Notes: generated by a model from the letters alone, not told the origin. A stretch of 55,992 nt of DNA from an uncultured Clostridia bacterium (GCA_944375955.1 CALWBE010000023.1:1-55992), one strand, 5' to 3'. Positions 8,419 to 18,365 are shown, counted from the first letter of the stretch. Program-made: numbers and translations.

Positions 8419-9090
8419 ATGAATTACTTATTTGTTGTTGCGCATCCGGACGACGAAGTTCTCGGCGCAGGATCAACTATTCATAAACTCATAAAAGACG
8501 GTAATCGAGTAGCTGTTTGCACTATGGCTAATCATGCCGCTGCAAGAGCAAATATATCCGATACTTTGGCTTCTGATCAAAATAGCGCAATGTCAATTCT
8601 CGGTGTAACGAATGTTTATCACGGAGATTTTCCAAATATAAAAATGAATACCGAACCGCATTTAAATTTAGTTCAGTTTATTGAAAGCTGTATCGAGGAT
8701 TTTAACGCCGAATCTATATTTACACACCATCCTTCTGACACTAATAACGACCATGTTATGACTTCTTATGCTGCTCAGGCGGCTTCACGGCTTTTCCAGC
8801 GCAAAAGCGGAATTGTTCCTCTAAAAGAATTTATTTATATGGAAGTGCCTTCTTCTACAGAATGGTCATTAGATTCATCCTCTAATAGATTTACTCCAAA
8901 TCTGTTTGTTGAAATAGGCAAAGATGGGGTGAATTTGAAAATAAAGGCTCTTTCAGCATATAAAGGCGTAATGAGATCATATCCTCATCCACGCTCTTGC
9001 GAAGCTATTGAAGGTCTTGCTGCATACCGAGGTGCCCAGGCAGGATGTAATTATGCCGAAGCATTCGAATGTGTTTTTAGGAGGCTGTGA
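8419..9090 (+). CDS. PIG-L family N-deacetylase
   Basis: 223 residues. The metal-binding AHPDDE motif is at residues 8-13 and a second motif, THHPSDTNNDH, near 110-120; both are hallmarks of zinc-dependent PIG-L/LmbE deacetylases. These remove the N-acetyl group from GlcNAc-type sugars in nucleotide, lipid-linked or glycoside form. No signal peptide, so it should act in the cytoplasm. Start at ATG 8419 with AAGGTGG 5-6 nt upstream, rather than the in-frame GTG at 8386. It is the first gene of the operon and overlaps the next start (ATGA). Confidence 0.88.
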   Translation: MNYLFVVAHPDDEVLGAGSTIHKLIKDGNRVAVCTMANHAAARANISDTLASDQNSAMSILGVTNVYHGDFPNIKMNTEPHLNLVQFIESCIEDFNAESIFTHHPSDTNNDHVMTSYAAQAASRLFQRKSGIVPLKEFIYMEVPSSTEWSLDSSSNRFTPNLFVEIGKDGVNLKIKALSAYKGVMRSYPHPRSCEAIEGLAAYRGAQAGCNYAEAFECVFRRL

Positions 9091-9767
9091 TGTACAGGTT
9101 TTTTAAAAGACTTTTTGATATTGTGTGCTCTTTGCTTGGAATTATTGTAACCTCACCGTTTTGGCTGATTGCTGTTTTAGGAATTGAATTTTCAGATCCC
9201 GGACCAGTATTTTATATTGCAAGACGAATCGGAAAAAACAACTGCGAATTTAAAATGTTTAAATTTCGATCAATGAAAATTGCAAAAAATGCTGACGAGA
9301 GTAATTTCAAGGCAGATACAAATCGTATCTTTCCTTTTGGACGTTTTATCAGGGCAACAAAAATTGATGAACTGCCTCAGCTTTTAAATATCCTTTTCGG
9401 CAATATGAGCATAGTAGGACCAAGGCCTGCCTCTATAGATCAGGTGGATGAAGTCCGCTCTGGAGAGAATTCTATAACCGCTGAAGTTATTCCGGGACTT
9501 ACCGGACCATCAGCACTGTACGATTACATATTTGGAGACAGCATAGAAAATGAGGAAGAATATAGAATAAAAGTCCTTCCAACGCGCCTCGCTCTTGACG
9601 TATGGTATGTAAAAAATATGGGCGCTTTAATAGATTTAAAAATGATATGGTGGACTGCAATTTGTGTGCTCGCTGAAGTTTTTCATATAAAAACTCCTAA
9701 CATTTATAACACTCTTATAAATTATGTTAACGTACAAAACGTTAAAAAAGCGGAGACAGTATTATGA
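9090..9767 (+). CDS. Initiating sugar-phosphate transferase (bacterial sugar transferase family)
   Basis: 225 residues. N-terminal membrane hairpin (MYRFFKRLFDIVCSLLGIIV) followed by the PglC/WbaP-type catalytic core: DPGPVFYIARRIGKN, FKMFKFRSM, RIFPFGRFIRATKIDELPQL and SIVGPRPA. Enzymes of this family move a sugar-1-phosphate from a UDP-sugar to undecaprenyl phosphate on the cytoplasmic face, starting each repeat unit. It is the short, single-hairpin form without the extra WbaP helices. ATG at 9090 overlaps the upstream TGA, with AGGAGG at 9079-9084. Its end overlaps the next gene by 4 nt. Confidence 0.93.
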   Translation: MYRFFKRLFDIVCSLLGIIVTSPFWLIAVLGIEFSDPGPVFYIARRIGKNNCEFKMFKFRSMKIAKNADESNFKADTNRIFPFGRFIRATKIDELPQLLNILFGNMSIVGPRPASIDQVDEVRSGENSITAEVIPGLTGPSALYDYIFGDSIENEEEYRIKVLPTRLALDVWYVKNMGALIDLKMIWWTAICVLAEVFHIKTPNIYNTLINYVNVQNVKKAETVL

Positions 9768-10603
9768 AAATACTTGTTACCGGGTCAAAAGGAATGATTG
9801 GTTCAAAGCTTGTTCAAGCTTTAATAAATTCGGGATATTCCGTTACAGGAGCAGATATAGCAGGCGAAGAAAGTATTACCGAACAATACTGCCAGTATGT
9901 TGTTGACTTAGCAGATAAAGATAAATTATCGGAAATTGCAAAAGACGCAGATAAAATCATACATTTAGCAGCTCTTGCACACACAGATAACAAGAATGTT
10001 TTGTCATGGGAAAAATATAAACACATTAATGTGGACTGTGCCAGAAATGTGTTTGAAATAGCAGGTAATCGACCTTTGCTTTTTATTAGTACCGTCGATG
10101 TTTTTGGTTTCTTTGACGGGAATCAACCTGTTGACGTCAACAGTCAGTTAAAGCCTGTATCAAAATATGGAAAAAGCAAAAAAATGGCTGAAGACGAGTG
10201 CAGAAAAATTCCTCATTATACAATTTTCAGATTTTCGCCAGTATATACAGATACAATAAAGCGTGATATCCAGAAAAGGTATTATCTGAAATATCCCAAA
10301 ATTGCCTATACAATAGGTAAAGGCAGCGAATATGAGATTCTTAATGTTAACAGTGCTGTAAAAGCAATGGTTGACTGGTGTTCTGAAGAACCTAAGAATG
10401 ATATAAAAATATTAAAGGATCCTGAAAACATGAAAACTGCCGAATATATACGTTCGGAAAAAAATGCAGGCAGAGCGAATATAGTGCTGCATTTCCCGCA
10501 TTGGATGGTTAATTTGGGATATATTTTATTGACTCGAATTTGGGGAGAAAATGAAAAGACATACCTGCTTAACAAAGCAGTACATCCTTTAAGAAGCAAA
10601 TAA
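9764..10603 (+). CDS. NAD-dependent epimerase/dehydratase (extended SDR)
   Basis: 279 residues. Dinucleotide-binding loop TGSKGMIGSK (6-15), DADKIIHLAALAH after strand 4, FISTVDVFG with the active-site Ser/Thr region, and the catalytic pair Y135-x3-K139 (SKYGKSK). Such enzymes epimerise, reduce or dehydrate nucleotide sugars. It is shorter than a typical 310-340-residue 4-epimerase, so the exact reaction is open; a 4-reductase or 4-epimerase for a UDP-sugar is likely. It overlaps the sugar transferase by 4 nt and probably prepares a precursor for this polymer. Confidence 0.85.
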   Translation: MKILVTGSKGMIGSKLVQALINSGYSVTGADIAGEESITEQYCQYVVDLADKDKLSEIAKDADKIIHLAALAHTDNKNVLSWEKYKHINVDCARNVFEIAGNRPLLFISTVDVFGFFDGNQPVDVNSQLKPVSKYGKSKKMAEDECRKIPHYTIFRFSPVYTDTIKRDIQKRYYLKYPKIAYTIGKGSEYEILNVNSAVKAMVDWCSEEPKNDIKILKDPENMKTAEYIRSEKNAGRANIVLHFPHWMVNLGYILLTRIWGENEKTYLLNKAVHPLRSK

Positions 10604-10614
10604 GGAGAATTGAA

Positions 10615-11769
10615 ATGGATTTTAAAGGCGTTCGCGTATTAGTTCTTGACGGATATGGGCGTCAATGTGCTATTGTATTAAAGGAGCTTCATAACTTAGG
10701 ATGTGATATTACCACTCTTAATACATCTAAATGGGATGTAGGTTATGCTTCCAGATATCCAAAGCACAAAATACTTGAACCCCAGACTCGCTATGATATG
10801 GACAAGCTTAAAAAGGTTTTAGACAGAGAAATTCTTTCTGACAAATATGATGTCGTTTTTCCAATGCTTGAGCCTGCCACGGATCTTTTATGGGCTAATA
10901 AAGATATATATTTAAAACATGTAAAATATGCTGCAGCAGATGAAGAAGGCTTTATGAAAGCTTACGATAAGCAGCTTACAATGGAATTATGCATGAAAAA
11001 CGGCATTAATTGTCCTACAACTAAAATGGATGATGAATCTATTGATGAGTTTTTAGCAAAAGTCAAGTTTCCTCTCGCATTAAAGCCAAGAAAAGGATCT
11101 GGTTCACGAGGATTTTATAAAGCAAATAACAAGGAAGAACTATATAATTTGCTGGACAGCGGAAAAGTAAAAATAGAAGAATATGTAATTCAGGAATTTA
11201 TAGAAAGTGCAGAAGCCCACAGGGTCTCTTATACTTTTATAGATAATAACAATGTTACAAAAACATCCATTTTAGCAAAATCTACAAGGCCATATCCTCT
11301 TGGAATAGGAACAAATTCTTTGTTTGAGAGCTGTTTAATGCCGGAAGTAGCTCTTCAGGCAGAAAAGCTATTAAAACTCATGAATTGGCATGGATATGCG
11401 TCTGTCTGCTTTATTGAAAATGAAATTGATCATATTCCTAAGGTAATGGAAATAAACGGACGTATTTCAGCAAGCCTTAAAATGAGTTACTGCTGCGGCG
11501 CACATATTGTGCGTCAGATTCTTGAACGAGCATACGGACAAGATGTTACCGCGTATATGGAAAATTATAAACCCGGTATACGTGTAAGACATGCACAGGC
11601 AAGCATGATGTGGTTTTTAAAGTCTCCTGACAGATTTAGAGACGGACTGTCTTGTTTTAAAAGAACACATGATTTTGTCTTCTCATTTTCTGATCCATGG
11701 CCTTGGTTTGCTTATTCAATCGGCTGTACAAAAAAATATAATACTGAAATGAATAAAAGGAAAAGGTGA
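10615..11769 (+). CDS. ATP-grasp ligase, carbamoyl-phosphate-synthase-like
   Basis: 384 residues. An N-terminal pre-ATP-grasp Rossmann-like domain (VRVLVLDGYGRQCAIVLKEL) is followed by an ATP-grasp core with FPLALKPRKGSGSRGF (nucleotide-binding lysine and glycine loop), VIQEFIE and the metal-binding VMEINGRIS. ATP-grasp enzymes activate a carboxylate as an acyl-phosphate and join it to an amine or thiol. Inside a polysaccharide operon this could attach an amino acid to a uronic acid, or activate a carboxylated sugar. The substrate is unknown. AGGAG precedes the ATG. Confidence 0.82.
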   Translation: MDFKGVRVLVLDGYGRQCAIVLKELHNLGCDITTLNTSKWDVGYASRYPKHKILEPQTRYDMDKLKKVLDREILSDKYDVVFPMLEPATDLLWANKDIYLKHVKYAAADEEGFMKAYDKQLTMELCMKNGINCPTTKMDDESIDEFLAKVKFPLALKPRKGSGSRGFYKANNKEELYNLLDSGKVKIEEYVIQEFIESAEAHRVSYTFIDNNNVTKTSILAKSTRPYPLGIGTNSLFESCLMPEVALQAEKLLKLMNWHGYASVCFIENEIDHIPKVMEINGRISASLKMSYCCGAHIVRQILERAYGQDVTAYMENYKPGIRVRHAQASMMWFLKSPDRFRDGLSCFKRTHDFVFSFSDPWPWFAYSIGCTKKYNTEMNKRKR

Positions 11770-11782
11770 GCAGAAGTCAATT

Positions 11783-12553
11783 ATGAATGATTTGGTTTCA
11801 ATTATAACTCCAACATATAACTGTGCGGCATTTATCGGTGAAACAATAAAAAGTGTTATTTCACAGACCTATTCAAACTGGGAAATGCTGATCGTGGATG
11901 ACTGTTCTACCGACAATACAAAAAGCATAGTAGAATCTTTTAATGATAGCAGAATCAAATATTTCTGTAATGAAAAAAACAGCGGTGCCGCTATTTCACG
12001 AAACAGAGCTTTGCGAGAGGCAAAAGGCCGCTGGATCGCATTTTTGGATTCTGATGATTTATGGATGCCAAATAAGTTAGAGCATCAAATACATTTTATG
12101 GAGGATAATAACTATCATTTTTCCTGTCACAAGAGAACAATATGCGAAGAAGATGGCACTCCTACAGGAATTTTTGTGTCAAGTCCGAAAGTGATTACTA
12201 AACGCAAGATGCATGATTATTGCTGGTGCGGAGCAATTACTGTAATGTACGATGCTGATTTTATAGGCTTAATTCAAATTGAAGACTTAAAAAAAAGAAA
12301 CGATTACGCTATATGGCTTAAGGTAATTGAAAAAGCTAATTGCTATTATTTAGATGAAACTCTCGGTGTGCACAGAAGAAGAAAGGGATCAATTTCAAGC
12401 TCGAAAAAAAGCGTTTTGATGAAGCATTTTTATATACTATACAGAAAAGGGGAACATATGGGACCTATTAAAGCTTCATACAGAACCGTTCGAAATTTGT
12501 TCTGGGGTTCGCTGAAAAAGAAACTCTATTATGATAAAGAGGAAATAAAATGA
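11783..12553 (+). CDS. Glycosyltransferase family 2
   Basis: 256 residues. GT-A fold with the nucleotide-binding start VSIITPTYNCAAFIGETIKSV, VDDCSTDNT, SGAAISRNRAL and the metal-binding DSDD (FLDSDDLW). It has no membrane anchor beyond weak C-terminal hydrophobicity. It transfers a sugar from a nucleotide donor to the lipid-linked repeat unit in the cytoplasm; donor and linkage are unknown. Its last codons overlap the next gene's start by 4 nt. Confidence 0.92.
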   Translation: MNDLVSIITPTYNCAAFIGETIKSVISQTYSNWEMLIVDDCSTDNTKSIVESFNDSRIKYFCNEKNSGAAISRNRALREAKGRWIAFLDSDDLWMPNKLEHQIHFMEDNNYHFSCHKRTICEEDGTPTGIFVSSPKVITKRKMHDYCWCGAITVMYDADFIGLIQIEDLKKRNDYAIWLKVIEKANCYYLDETLGVHRRRKGSISSSKKSVLMKHFYILYRKGEHMGPIKASYRTVRNLFWGSLKKKLYYDKEEIK

Positions 12554-14136
12554 GAATATCCGGCGTTTATAATTTAGAAACAAAGCAAAATACCTTTGAA
12601 TATTGTGAAGCAGAACTTTACAATGACAGTCTGCTTGATATTTGCTTAATCAGTGACGATAGCTGTCCCTGGGCGAAAAAATTTGCGGATTTATATAAAA
12701 ATAAACACAGTAATTGCGTAAATGATATAAATTGTTTGTTTTTAGCGGCCGTATATGAAAAAGAAAATATGTCTTTACATATTTTTGCCGACATTACTAC
12801 GTCGCCTCTTAATTTATATTACACGGTATATAAAAATCAGCTTTATTATTCTACGTCATTAAAATGGCTTCTGAAAAAAAGCGAAATCATAAGGAAAATA
12901 AACCTACCTGCAGCAAAGGCTTTTTTAGCAAATGGATATGTCTTCGGTGAAAATACTTTAGTTCAAAACGTATATAAGCTGAATTTTGGAAGTGAATTAG
13001 TAGCTTCTGATGGCAATGTAGAGCAAAAAGAATATTTTTATCAAATTAGAACTGTCTCTGCAGAAAAAGGAAAAGAAAAATTAATTGATACCATTCAGAA
13101 ATGCACACAAAATTTAATGAACGCAGACGGTGATATATATATGCCGTTATCCGGCGGATATGATTCAAATATGATTGCATTCTCTGTCAGAAAAGCAACA
13201 GAACGTACTATACATGCTTTTACTGTAGGCGGTAAGACAGGAAAAAATGAAATAAGTGCAGTTGAAGAAAATGTTTCTAATATGTCAAACACTATACTGC
13301 ACACCTCGCTTGTTGATGAGTCATTCTTCGATAAATTTTCCGATATTGTCTGGAGACTTGACGGCAGCGTATATGAATCGGGAGTTTTTTTGCAGTATGC
13401 GCTTGCAAGCACTGCAGCTTCTGCCGGAGCTGAATACATGATATGCGGGGAAAGCTCAGATGAAGTACAAAGTGAGTATTATTATGACAGTCTGAACCGT
13501 GTATTGAACCATAAGGCAAAAGAAAATGAAAAATACTATGTGTATGCAGATCCATTTATAGGTACAAACATGGTCGTACTTAAGAAAAGTTCTGTTATGC
13601 TTAACTCTTTCGGAATTACAGGACGTTATCCTTTTAAATCAAAAAATTTTGTTGAATTAGCGAGCAGCCTTTACTCATTAAACGGCAGTGATAAAAAGTA
13701 TTATAAATCACAGTGCGCAAAAATATTTGACCCGAAAATATTAAAAAATATTAAAACGACAGGCGGCACAACAAACGCAAACGCTGCGATTACTGATGAC
13801 AAACAAGAAAAAATTAAACCCATTTTGGAGTCTTGCCAGCTTATTAAAAATATTGACAGGCTGGAATATCCGATTTTTACTTGCAAAAGGACGAAAAAGC
13901 TCCGTAGAAAACAAGGGTTCAGTCGTTTAATTTCTGAAATAAAAGACAACGGTTTAATTAACGGATTTAAAAAAGTAAAAAAATCTGCTTCAGGACAAAA
14001 CTCATTATTGATAAAAAAATTATATTTACTTATTTTCTATGAGCTTTTTATTTCAGGCAAATATAACAATTATTTTGAAGATGACGGTATAACTATTACA
14101 ACAAGCGAGGTAATAAAACAATATGAAAAAATATAG
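12550..14136 (+). CDS. Asparagine-synthase-like amidoligase lacking the glutaminase cysteine
   Basis: 528 residues. The PP-loop MPLSGGYDSNM (SGGYDS at 201-206) and CGESSDE match the synthetase domain of class B asparagine synthetases. The N-terminal half resembles the glutaminase domain (FADITTSPLNLYYTV), but the protein begins MRISG and has no cysteine at position 2, so glutamine hydrolysis should be lost. The C-terminus is longer and more basic than in AsnB. Homologues in surface-polysaccharide clusters are thought to amidate or aminoacylate uronic acids. It overlaps genes on both sides, so it belongs to the operon and is unlikely to be the housekeeping enzyme. Confidence 0.82.
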   Translation: MRISGVYNLETKQNTFEYCEAELYNDSLLDICLISDDSCPWAKKFADLYKNKHSNCVNDINCLFLAAVYEKENMSLHIFADITTSPLNLYYTVYKNQLYYSTSLKWLLKKSEIIRKINLPAAKAFLANGYVFGENTLVQNVYKLNFGSELVASDGNVEQKEYFYQIRTVSAEKGKEKLIDTIQKCTQNLMNADGDIYMPLSGGYDSNMIAFSVRKATERTIHAFTVGGKTGKNEISAVEENVSNMSNTILHTSLVDESFFDKFSDIVWRLDGSVYESGVFLQYALASTAASAGAEYMICGESSDEVQSEYYYDSLNRVLNHKAKENEKYYVYADPFIGTNMVVLKKSSVMLNSFGITGRYPFKSKNFVELASSLYSLNGSDKKYYKSQCAKIFDPKILKNIKTTGGTTNANAAITDDKQEKIKPILESCQLIKNIDRLEYPIFTCKRTKKLRRKQGFSRLISEIKDNGLINGFKKVKKSASGQNSLLIKKLYLLIFYELFISGKYNNYFEDDGITITTSEVIKQYEKI

Positions 14137-15163
14137 TTACTGTGTCATCGGAAGCTTTTTAAAAAACAAGCCCAGTTTCGGAGGTCAATCTATCAAAACA
14201 AGAACTTTTGCTGACGCGCTGAAAGAGCATTGTGGGAAAGAAAGTGTTTTGACAGTTGATACATACGGTTGGAAAAAGCATCCCTTAAGATTAGTTTTTA
14301 ATATAAATAAGGCTATTAGAAGCAGTGATGAAATTGTCATACTGCCTGCCAACAGGGGAGTATATGTAATACCCAAGTTAGTCCTTTTTCTTGCCGGCAG
14401 AAAACCAATTAAGGTGCATTATGTCGTAATCGGAGGATTCCTTCCAGGATTTGTAGAAAAAAGCAAATGCCTTGCGTCTGCAATGAAAAAAATGCACGGA
14501 ATATATGTAGAAACAAGCACTATGAAAAAAGCTCTCGAATCTCAGGGATTTACAAATGTGGCAATATTGCCTAACTTTAAAAAAATAAATCCTCTTACAC
14601 CTGATGAATTATCATACATTGAAAGCGAGCCTTTACCGCTCTGCACGTTCTCACGAGTTCTCAAGGAAAAAGGGATCGGCGATATATCTGATGCTGTAAT
14701 GACTGTAAATCGCCGGCTCGGCAGAACGGCTTTTACACTCGATATATACGGAAAGGTTGACAAAAATCAAGTAGAATGGTTTGAAAATCTAAAATCCGGA
14801 TTTGATAGTTCCGTCAGGTATTTGGGTACTGTTCCTCCAGATCAAAGCGTACAAACTCTCAAAAAATATTATTCACTTGTGTTTCCGACTCACTATTATA
14901 CGGAAGGGATTCCTGGCACGCTGATTGATGCTTATTCGGCAGGTATACCTGTAATTTCAGCGAAGTGGGAAAGCTTTACGGATGTTGTCGACGAACATGT
15001 TACCGGATTAGGTTATGAAATTGATAATCAGCAGGCACTGATAAATATATTACTTGAAATCGCAGACGATCCGAGCATAATGAATAAAATGAAAGAAAAC
15101 TGCCTAAAGAAAGCAAAAGAGTTTGATTCCGAAGAAGCAATTAAGATTCTTGCTTCATTTTAA
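14123..15163 (+). CDS. Glycosyltransferase family 4 (GT-B)
   Basis: 346 residues. The C-terminal Rossmann domain has the GT4 pattern: CTFSRVLKEKGIGDISDAV (loop after strand 1), LDIYGKVD, VRYLGTVPPDQSVQTLKKY and the donor-binding PTHYYTEGIPGTLIDAYSAG with EGIPGTLIDA in place of the usual EGxGxxxxEA. It adds a sugar to the growing repeat unit on the cytoplasmic side. Start ATG 14123, with GAGG upstream, overlaps the asparagine-synthase-like gene by 14 nt. Confidence 0.9.
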   Translation: MKKYSYCVIGSFLKNKPSFGGQSIKTRTFADALKEHCGKESVLTVDTYGWKKHPLRLVFNINKAIRSSDEIVILPANRGVYVIPKLVLFLAGRKPIKVHYVVIGGFLPGFVEKSKCLASAMKKMHGIYVETSTMKKALESQGFTNVAILPNFKKINPLTPDELSYIESEPLPLCTFSRVLKEKGIGDISDAVMTVNRRLGRTAFTLDIYGKVDKNQVEWFENLKSGFDSSVRYLGTVPPDQSVQTLKKYYSLVFPTHYYTEGIPGTLIDAYSAGIPVISAKWESFTDVVDEHVTGLGYEIDNQQALINILLEIADDPSIMNKMKENCLKKAKEFDSEEAIKILASF

Positions 15164-15174
15164 CAGGAGAAAAA

Positions 15175-16044
15175 ATGCCTTCAATATATCAATGGAAAAA
15201 ATGGATTAAGCGCTACCTTTTAAAAAACAAAAAAGCGCTTATGCAGGGTGTCGGACAATTTTACAGCGTTAATGAAATAAAAGGCTATTATAATGACCTA
15301 AGGGAAAAAGTTGTAAATGGTCCGTCCTTGGCTGATTATGAAATACCGCAATATTATAAGGACAACGGAGAAAAATTTACTTTTTCTATCGGAGTAATGC
15401 AATATGGTCTTGCTTCATACGATTTGTTTTTGGAAACAGGTGAGCAAAAACATTTGAATAAAATGTTTTTATGCGCCGACTGGGCTGTTTCAAATCAAAA
15501 AGAAAATGGGGGATGGGAAACTTTTTCTCATCTTTATCCGAATCATCCATATTCTGCTATGGCTCAGGGAGAAGGAGTTTCTCTTCTTCTGCGCGCCCAC
15601 AAAGAAAGCAAAAATGAGAAATATCTTTCTGCAGCAAATAAAGCTGTATATTTTATGCTTGTGCCCACAGATCAGGGTGGAGTTTGCATTTCAAATGACA
15701 AGGATCTGATTTTTAAAGAATATACGGAAAGACCTATTGTGATGAATGGATGGATTTTTGCTGTTTGGGGATTGTTTGATTATGTTAAAGCTGTAAACGA
15801 TCCGAAAATCGGCGCAGCTTATGAAAAATCGCTTGCCACACTTGAACGTTACATTCCTCACTATGATTTAGGTTATTGGACAAGATACGATTACTCGGAC
15901 AGAATAGCTGCTCCTTTTTATCACAAACTGCATATTGATCAGTTTACAGTAATGTACGACATCACTAAACATGATATTTTTAAAATATATAAAAACAAAT
16001 CAAAAATTGAAAGGACTGTAAAAAATGAAAAATACTGCCATTGA
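15175..16044 (+). CDS. D-glucuronyl C5-epimerase domain protein
   Basis: 289 residues covering essentially only the C5-epimerase C-terminal domain (PF06662-like), an alpha/alpha-barrel. Conserved blocks are SAMAQGEG (127-134), NGWIFAVWGLFDY (191-203), HYDLGYWTRYD (229-239) and FYHKLHIDQ (248-256). The tyrosines and acidic residues there correspond to the catalytic region of heparan-type epimerases, which invert C5 of glucuronate in a chain to give iduronate. No signal peptide: it would work on the lipid-linked unit in the cytoplasm before flipping. AGGAG precedes the ATG; its end overlaps the next gene by 20 nt. UDP-glucuronate could come from the dehydrogenase at 27283. Confidence 0.85.
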   Translation: MPSIYQWKKWIKRYLLKNKKALMQGVGQFYSVNEIKGYYNDLREKVVNGPSLADYEIPQYYKDNGEKFTFSIGVMQYGLASYDLFLETGEQKHLNKMFLCADWAVSNQKENGGWETFSHLYPNHPYSAMAQGEGVSLLLRAHKESKNEKYLSAANKAVYFMLVPTDQGGVCISNDKDLIFKEYTERPIVMNGWIFAVWGLFDYVKAVNDPKIGAAYEKSLATLERYIPHYDLGYWTRYDYSDRIAAPFYHKLHIDQFTVMYDITKHDIFKIYKNKSKIERTVKNEKYCH

Positions 16045-17047
16045 TATATACAATCCACATGTAAACCAAGACGTTACGTCATATTATGTCGAAACAATAA
16101 GGCTTGCTCTTGAAAACGCCGGTTTTTCTACCGAATATATTTCAGAGCTTAATCATAATACAAATAATTCTCAAAAGGGAATTGCTGTAATTCAACAATC
16201 AGATGTAAGAAAAGCAGTTAAAGCCGGTTATGGGATAATTATCCGTTGGGTTCAAGGTTCTCCGGAAGCAGAATCTTTTATGCGTCATCATAGTTGGATA
16301 CGTTATTTTATATTGCTGTATCGAAATAAACAGGCAATGAAAAAGTCTGACTTTATTTTGTTTTGCTCGGAATATATGAAGGAGTACTACTCAAAAAAGT
16401 TCGGAATGAAATTTAACAACAGTTATATAATGCCTTGTTTTAATAATGAATTAGATGAAAACAGCTTTTTTAAAGTTCCTGACAAATATAAAAACAATGT
16501 TTTTATTTATGCCGGAGGGCTTGACAAATGGCAGTGTTTCGAAGAAACAGCGGCATTATACAGCAAGATAGAAAAAGCCGTTGATAATGCATCATTCAGA
16601 GTTTTAGTAAAAGGAGATCATGAGCTTGCTAAACAAATACTCGAAAAATACGGAGTAAAAAATTATTCCTTAGGCTTTGTTCCTCCTGAAAAAATAGGTG
16701 AAGAAATGCAGAAAGCCAAATTTGGTTTTTGTCTCAGACAGGACAATTTAGTAAACAGAGTTGCAACTCCTACAAAATTTTCAAATTATGTTTCTTACGG
16801 CGTAATGCCTATTTTTACAGAGTATGTATATGATTTTGCAAAGTTGACAAAAAACAGCAAATACTGTCTTTGTGTTCCGTTGAACGGTACTCTTTCTGAT
16901 TATTCTAAAATAATAGAGCTTTGCAATTTACAAATCGACCCGGCACAAGTATTAAAAGATTATAAAGACTTATTTAAAGAATACTACTCAAGAGATTATC
17001 ATGTTAAATGCATGGAAAAACAATTTAAAAAATATATACGTTTTTAA
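16025..17047 (+). CDS. GT-B fold glycosyltransferase
   Basis: 340 residues. Two Rossmann halves: an N-terminal acceptor half (IDIYNPHVNQDVTSYYVETI) and a C-terminal half with FIYAGGLDKWQCFEETAALY, FRVLVKGD, YSLGFVPPEKIGEEM and GFCLRQDNLVNRVATPTKF, where the R/T-P-x-K-x-x-NY pattern recalls GT4 enzymes. It is a distant member without close identity to any enzyme recognised here. It lies inside the operon, overlapping the epimerase gene by 20 nt, and probably extends the repeat unit. Confidence 0.8.
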   Translation: MKNTAIDIYNPHVNQDVTSYYVETIRLALENAGFSTEYISELNHNTNNSQKGIAVIQQSDVRKAVKAGYGIIIRWVQGSPEAESFMRHHSWIRYFILLYRNKQAMKKSDFILFCSEYMKEYYSKKFGMKFNNSYIMPCFNNELDENSFFKVPDKYKNNVFIYAGGLDKWQCFEETAALYSKIEKAVDNASFRVLVKGDHELAKQILEKYGVKNYSLGFVPPEKIGEEMQKAKFGFCLRQDNLVNRVATPTKFSNYVSYGVMPIFTEYVYDFAKLTKNSKYCLCVPLNGTLSDYSKIIELCNLQIDPAQVLKDYKDLFKEYYSRDYHVKCMEKQFKKYIRF

Positions 17048-17069
17048 TTTAGAAAAGGACGACTAAATT

Positions 17070-18365
17070 ATGATTAAGACTCGCCGCGATGACTGGCTGG
17101 ATAATTTAATTATTATATTGATTTTCCTTGCTTCATTTCTGAGATATTACGATGTTCCAATTGTAAATGTAAGTTTTGATAGTTTATTTGCTGTTACAGT
17201 AATTTTTTTATGCTTTTTGCTTTTTTTAGTAAGATACAACATGCGTGTTGAAAAAGAACTTAAAAAATCGAGGGCATGGTATGCTGTATTTTTATTTTGG
17301 TGTTTTATTGTTACTCTTGGATATGAACTTTTTACAAACATTAGCCTCAGTAATCCCAATGCTAATTATAACGCAATGTCATTGTTAGTAAAAATGTTGT
17401 TTGCGGTATTGATATTTTTTATTGTAGGTGGGTATATAAATACCTCTAAATGTATCTCCGTCTATCACTGCTTTATCGTATTTGTTATAGCCATATATTT
17501 ATTTCAATGGCTTTTAATGCTTGGAAATATAAAAATCAGTTTTAAACTGCCTTTTGATTTTAACAGCGGTTGGTCGTATTTGAATTCGCATAGATATTTT
17601 GGCATGAATTCATATCCCACGTCTCTTTTTTCAGAAAGATCGCACATATGCGAATTTATCGTTCCGTATATTGCTCTTTGTCTGTACAGCAAAAATTTAA
17701 TTAAAAACAGGATACGAAATGCTGTTATATGCACTATAATTGTAATTTCTACTGTTTCAGGAAATGGACTTGTTATTGTTTTTTTGGAATGGCTGATGTT
17801 TTTTTTGATATTTGGAAATATCAAAAAATTAAGCAGCAAAATTTTTATCGGAATTATAGGAATACTTGCTTTGCTTGGAGCTTATATTGTTCTTTCTTCT
17901 ATCCCGAGGTTTTCCGACATGTTCAACATACTGTTTGTAAACAACTCCGGATCCGAATTTGTTCACTCTAAAGCCGATTACCGAATATATAGAGGAATTG
18001 ATATTTTCATGAAAATGCCTTTAAATGCAAAGCTGTTTGGGGTAGGATACGGACATATGTACTTATACTCTCAGGCACATAATATAGTATCGATATACGA
18101 TTACAGTGAAAAAATATATGAATATTTTTCAGCATTTTCTATGGTGTTGATGTATTTCGGATTGATAGGCCTTTATTTTGCTTTCCGGCATTTTCTTGCA
18201 CTGTTTAAGGCTAAAAGCTATGCAGTAAAAGGCCTTATAATGATAATGATGGCTTTATGGTTATCAACTGAGATGCTTTTTAACTGCACTCATGTGCTTT
18301 TCATTTTACTGATTGTTTCTGCCTTAAGAGCAGATAACAGTTTTAAAAGCGAGGTTGCATCGTGA
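17070..18365 (+). CDS. Wzy-like O-antigen/polysaccharide polymerase
   Basis: 431 residues, about 10-12 hydrophobic helices and one larger loop (roughly residues 285-350, with SEFVHSKADYRIYRG and FGVGYGHMYLYSQAHN) before the last helices. This architecture and the GVGxG...HN signature are typical of O-antigen ligase/polymerase proteins. It would join flipped repeat units on the outer face of the membrane. Sequence identity in this family is always low, so the call rests on topology and on the neighbouring flippase. Its TGA overlaps the next GTG start by 4 nt. Confidence 0.8.
   Translation: MIKTRRDDWLDNLIIILIFLASFLRYYDVPIVNVSFDSLFAVTVIFLCFLLFLVRYNMRVEKELKKSRAWYAVFLFWCFIVTLGYELFTNISLSNPNANYNAMSLLVKMLFAVLIFFIVGGYINTSKCISVYHCFIVFVIAIYLFQWLLMLGNIKISFKLPFDFNSGWSYLNSHRYFGMNSYPTSLFSERSHICEFIVPYIALCLYSKNLIKNRIRNAVICTIIVISTVSGNGLVIVFLEWLMFFLIFGNIKKLSSKIFIGIIGILALLGAYIVLSSIPRFSDMFNILFVNNSGSEFVHSKADYRIYRGIDIFMKMPLNAKLFGVGYGHMYLYSQAHNIVSIYDYSEKIYEYFSAFSMVLMYFGLIGLYFAFRHFLALFKAKSYAVKGLIMIMMALWLSTEMLFNCTHVLFILLIVSALRADNSFKSEVAS

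Noticed and set aside
12550..14136. Housekeeping asparagine synthetase
   Set aside because: Cys2 is missing, the C-terminus differs, and the gene overlaps polysaccharide genes on both sides.
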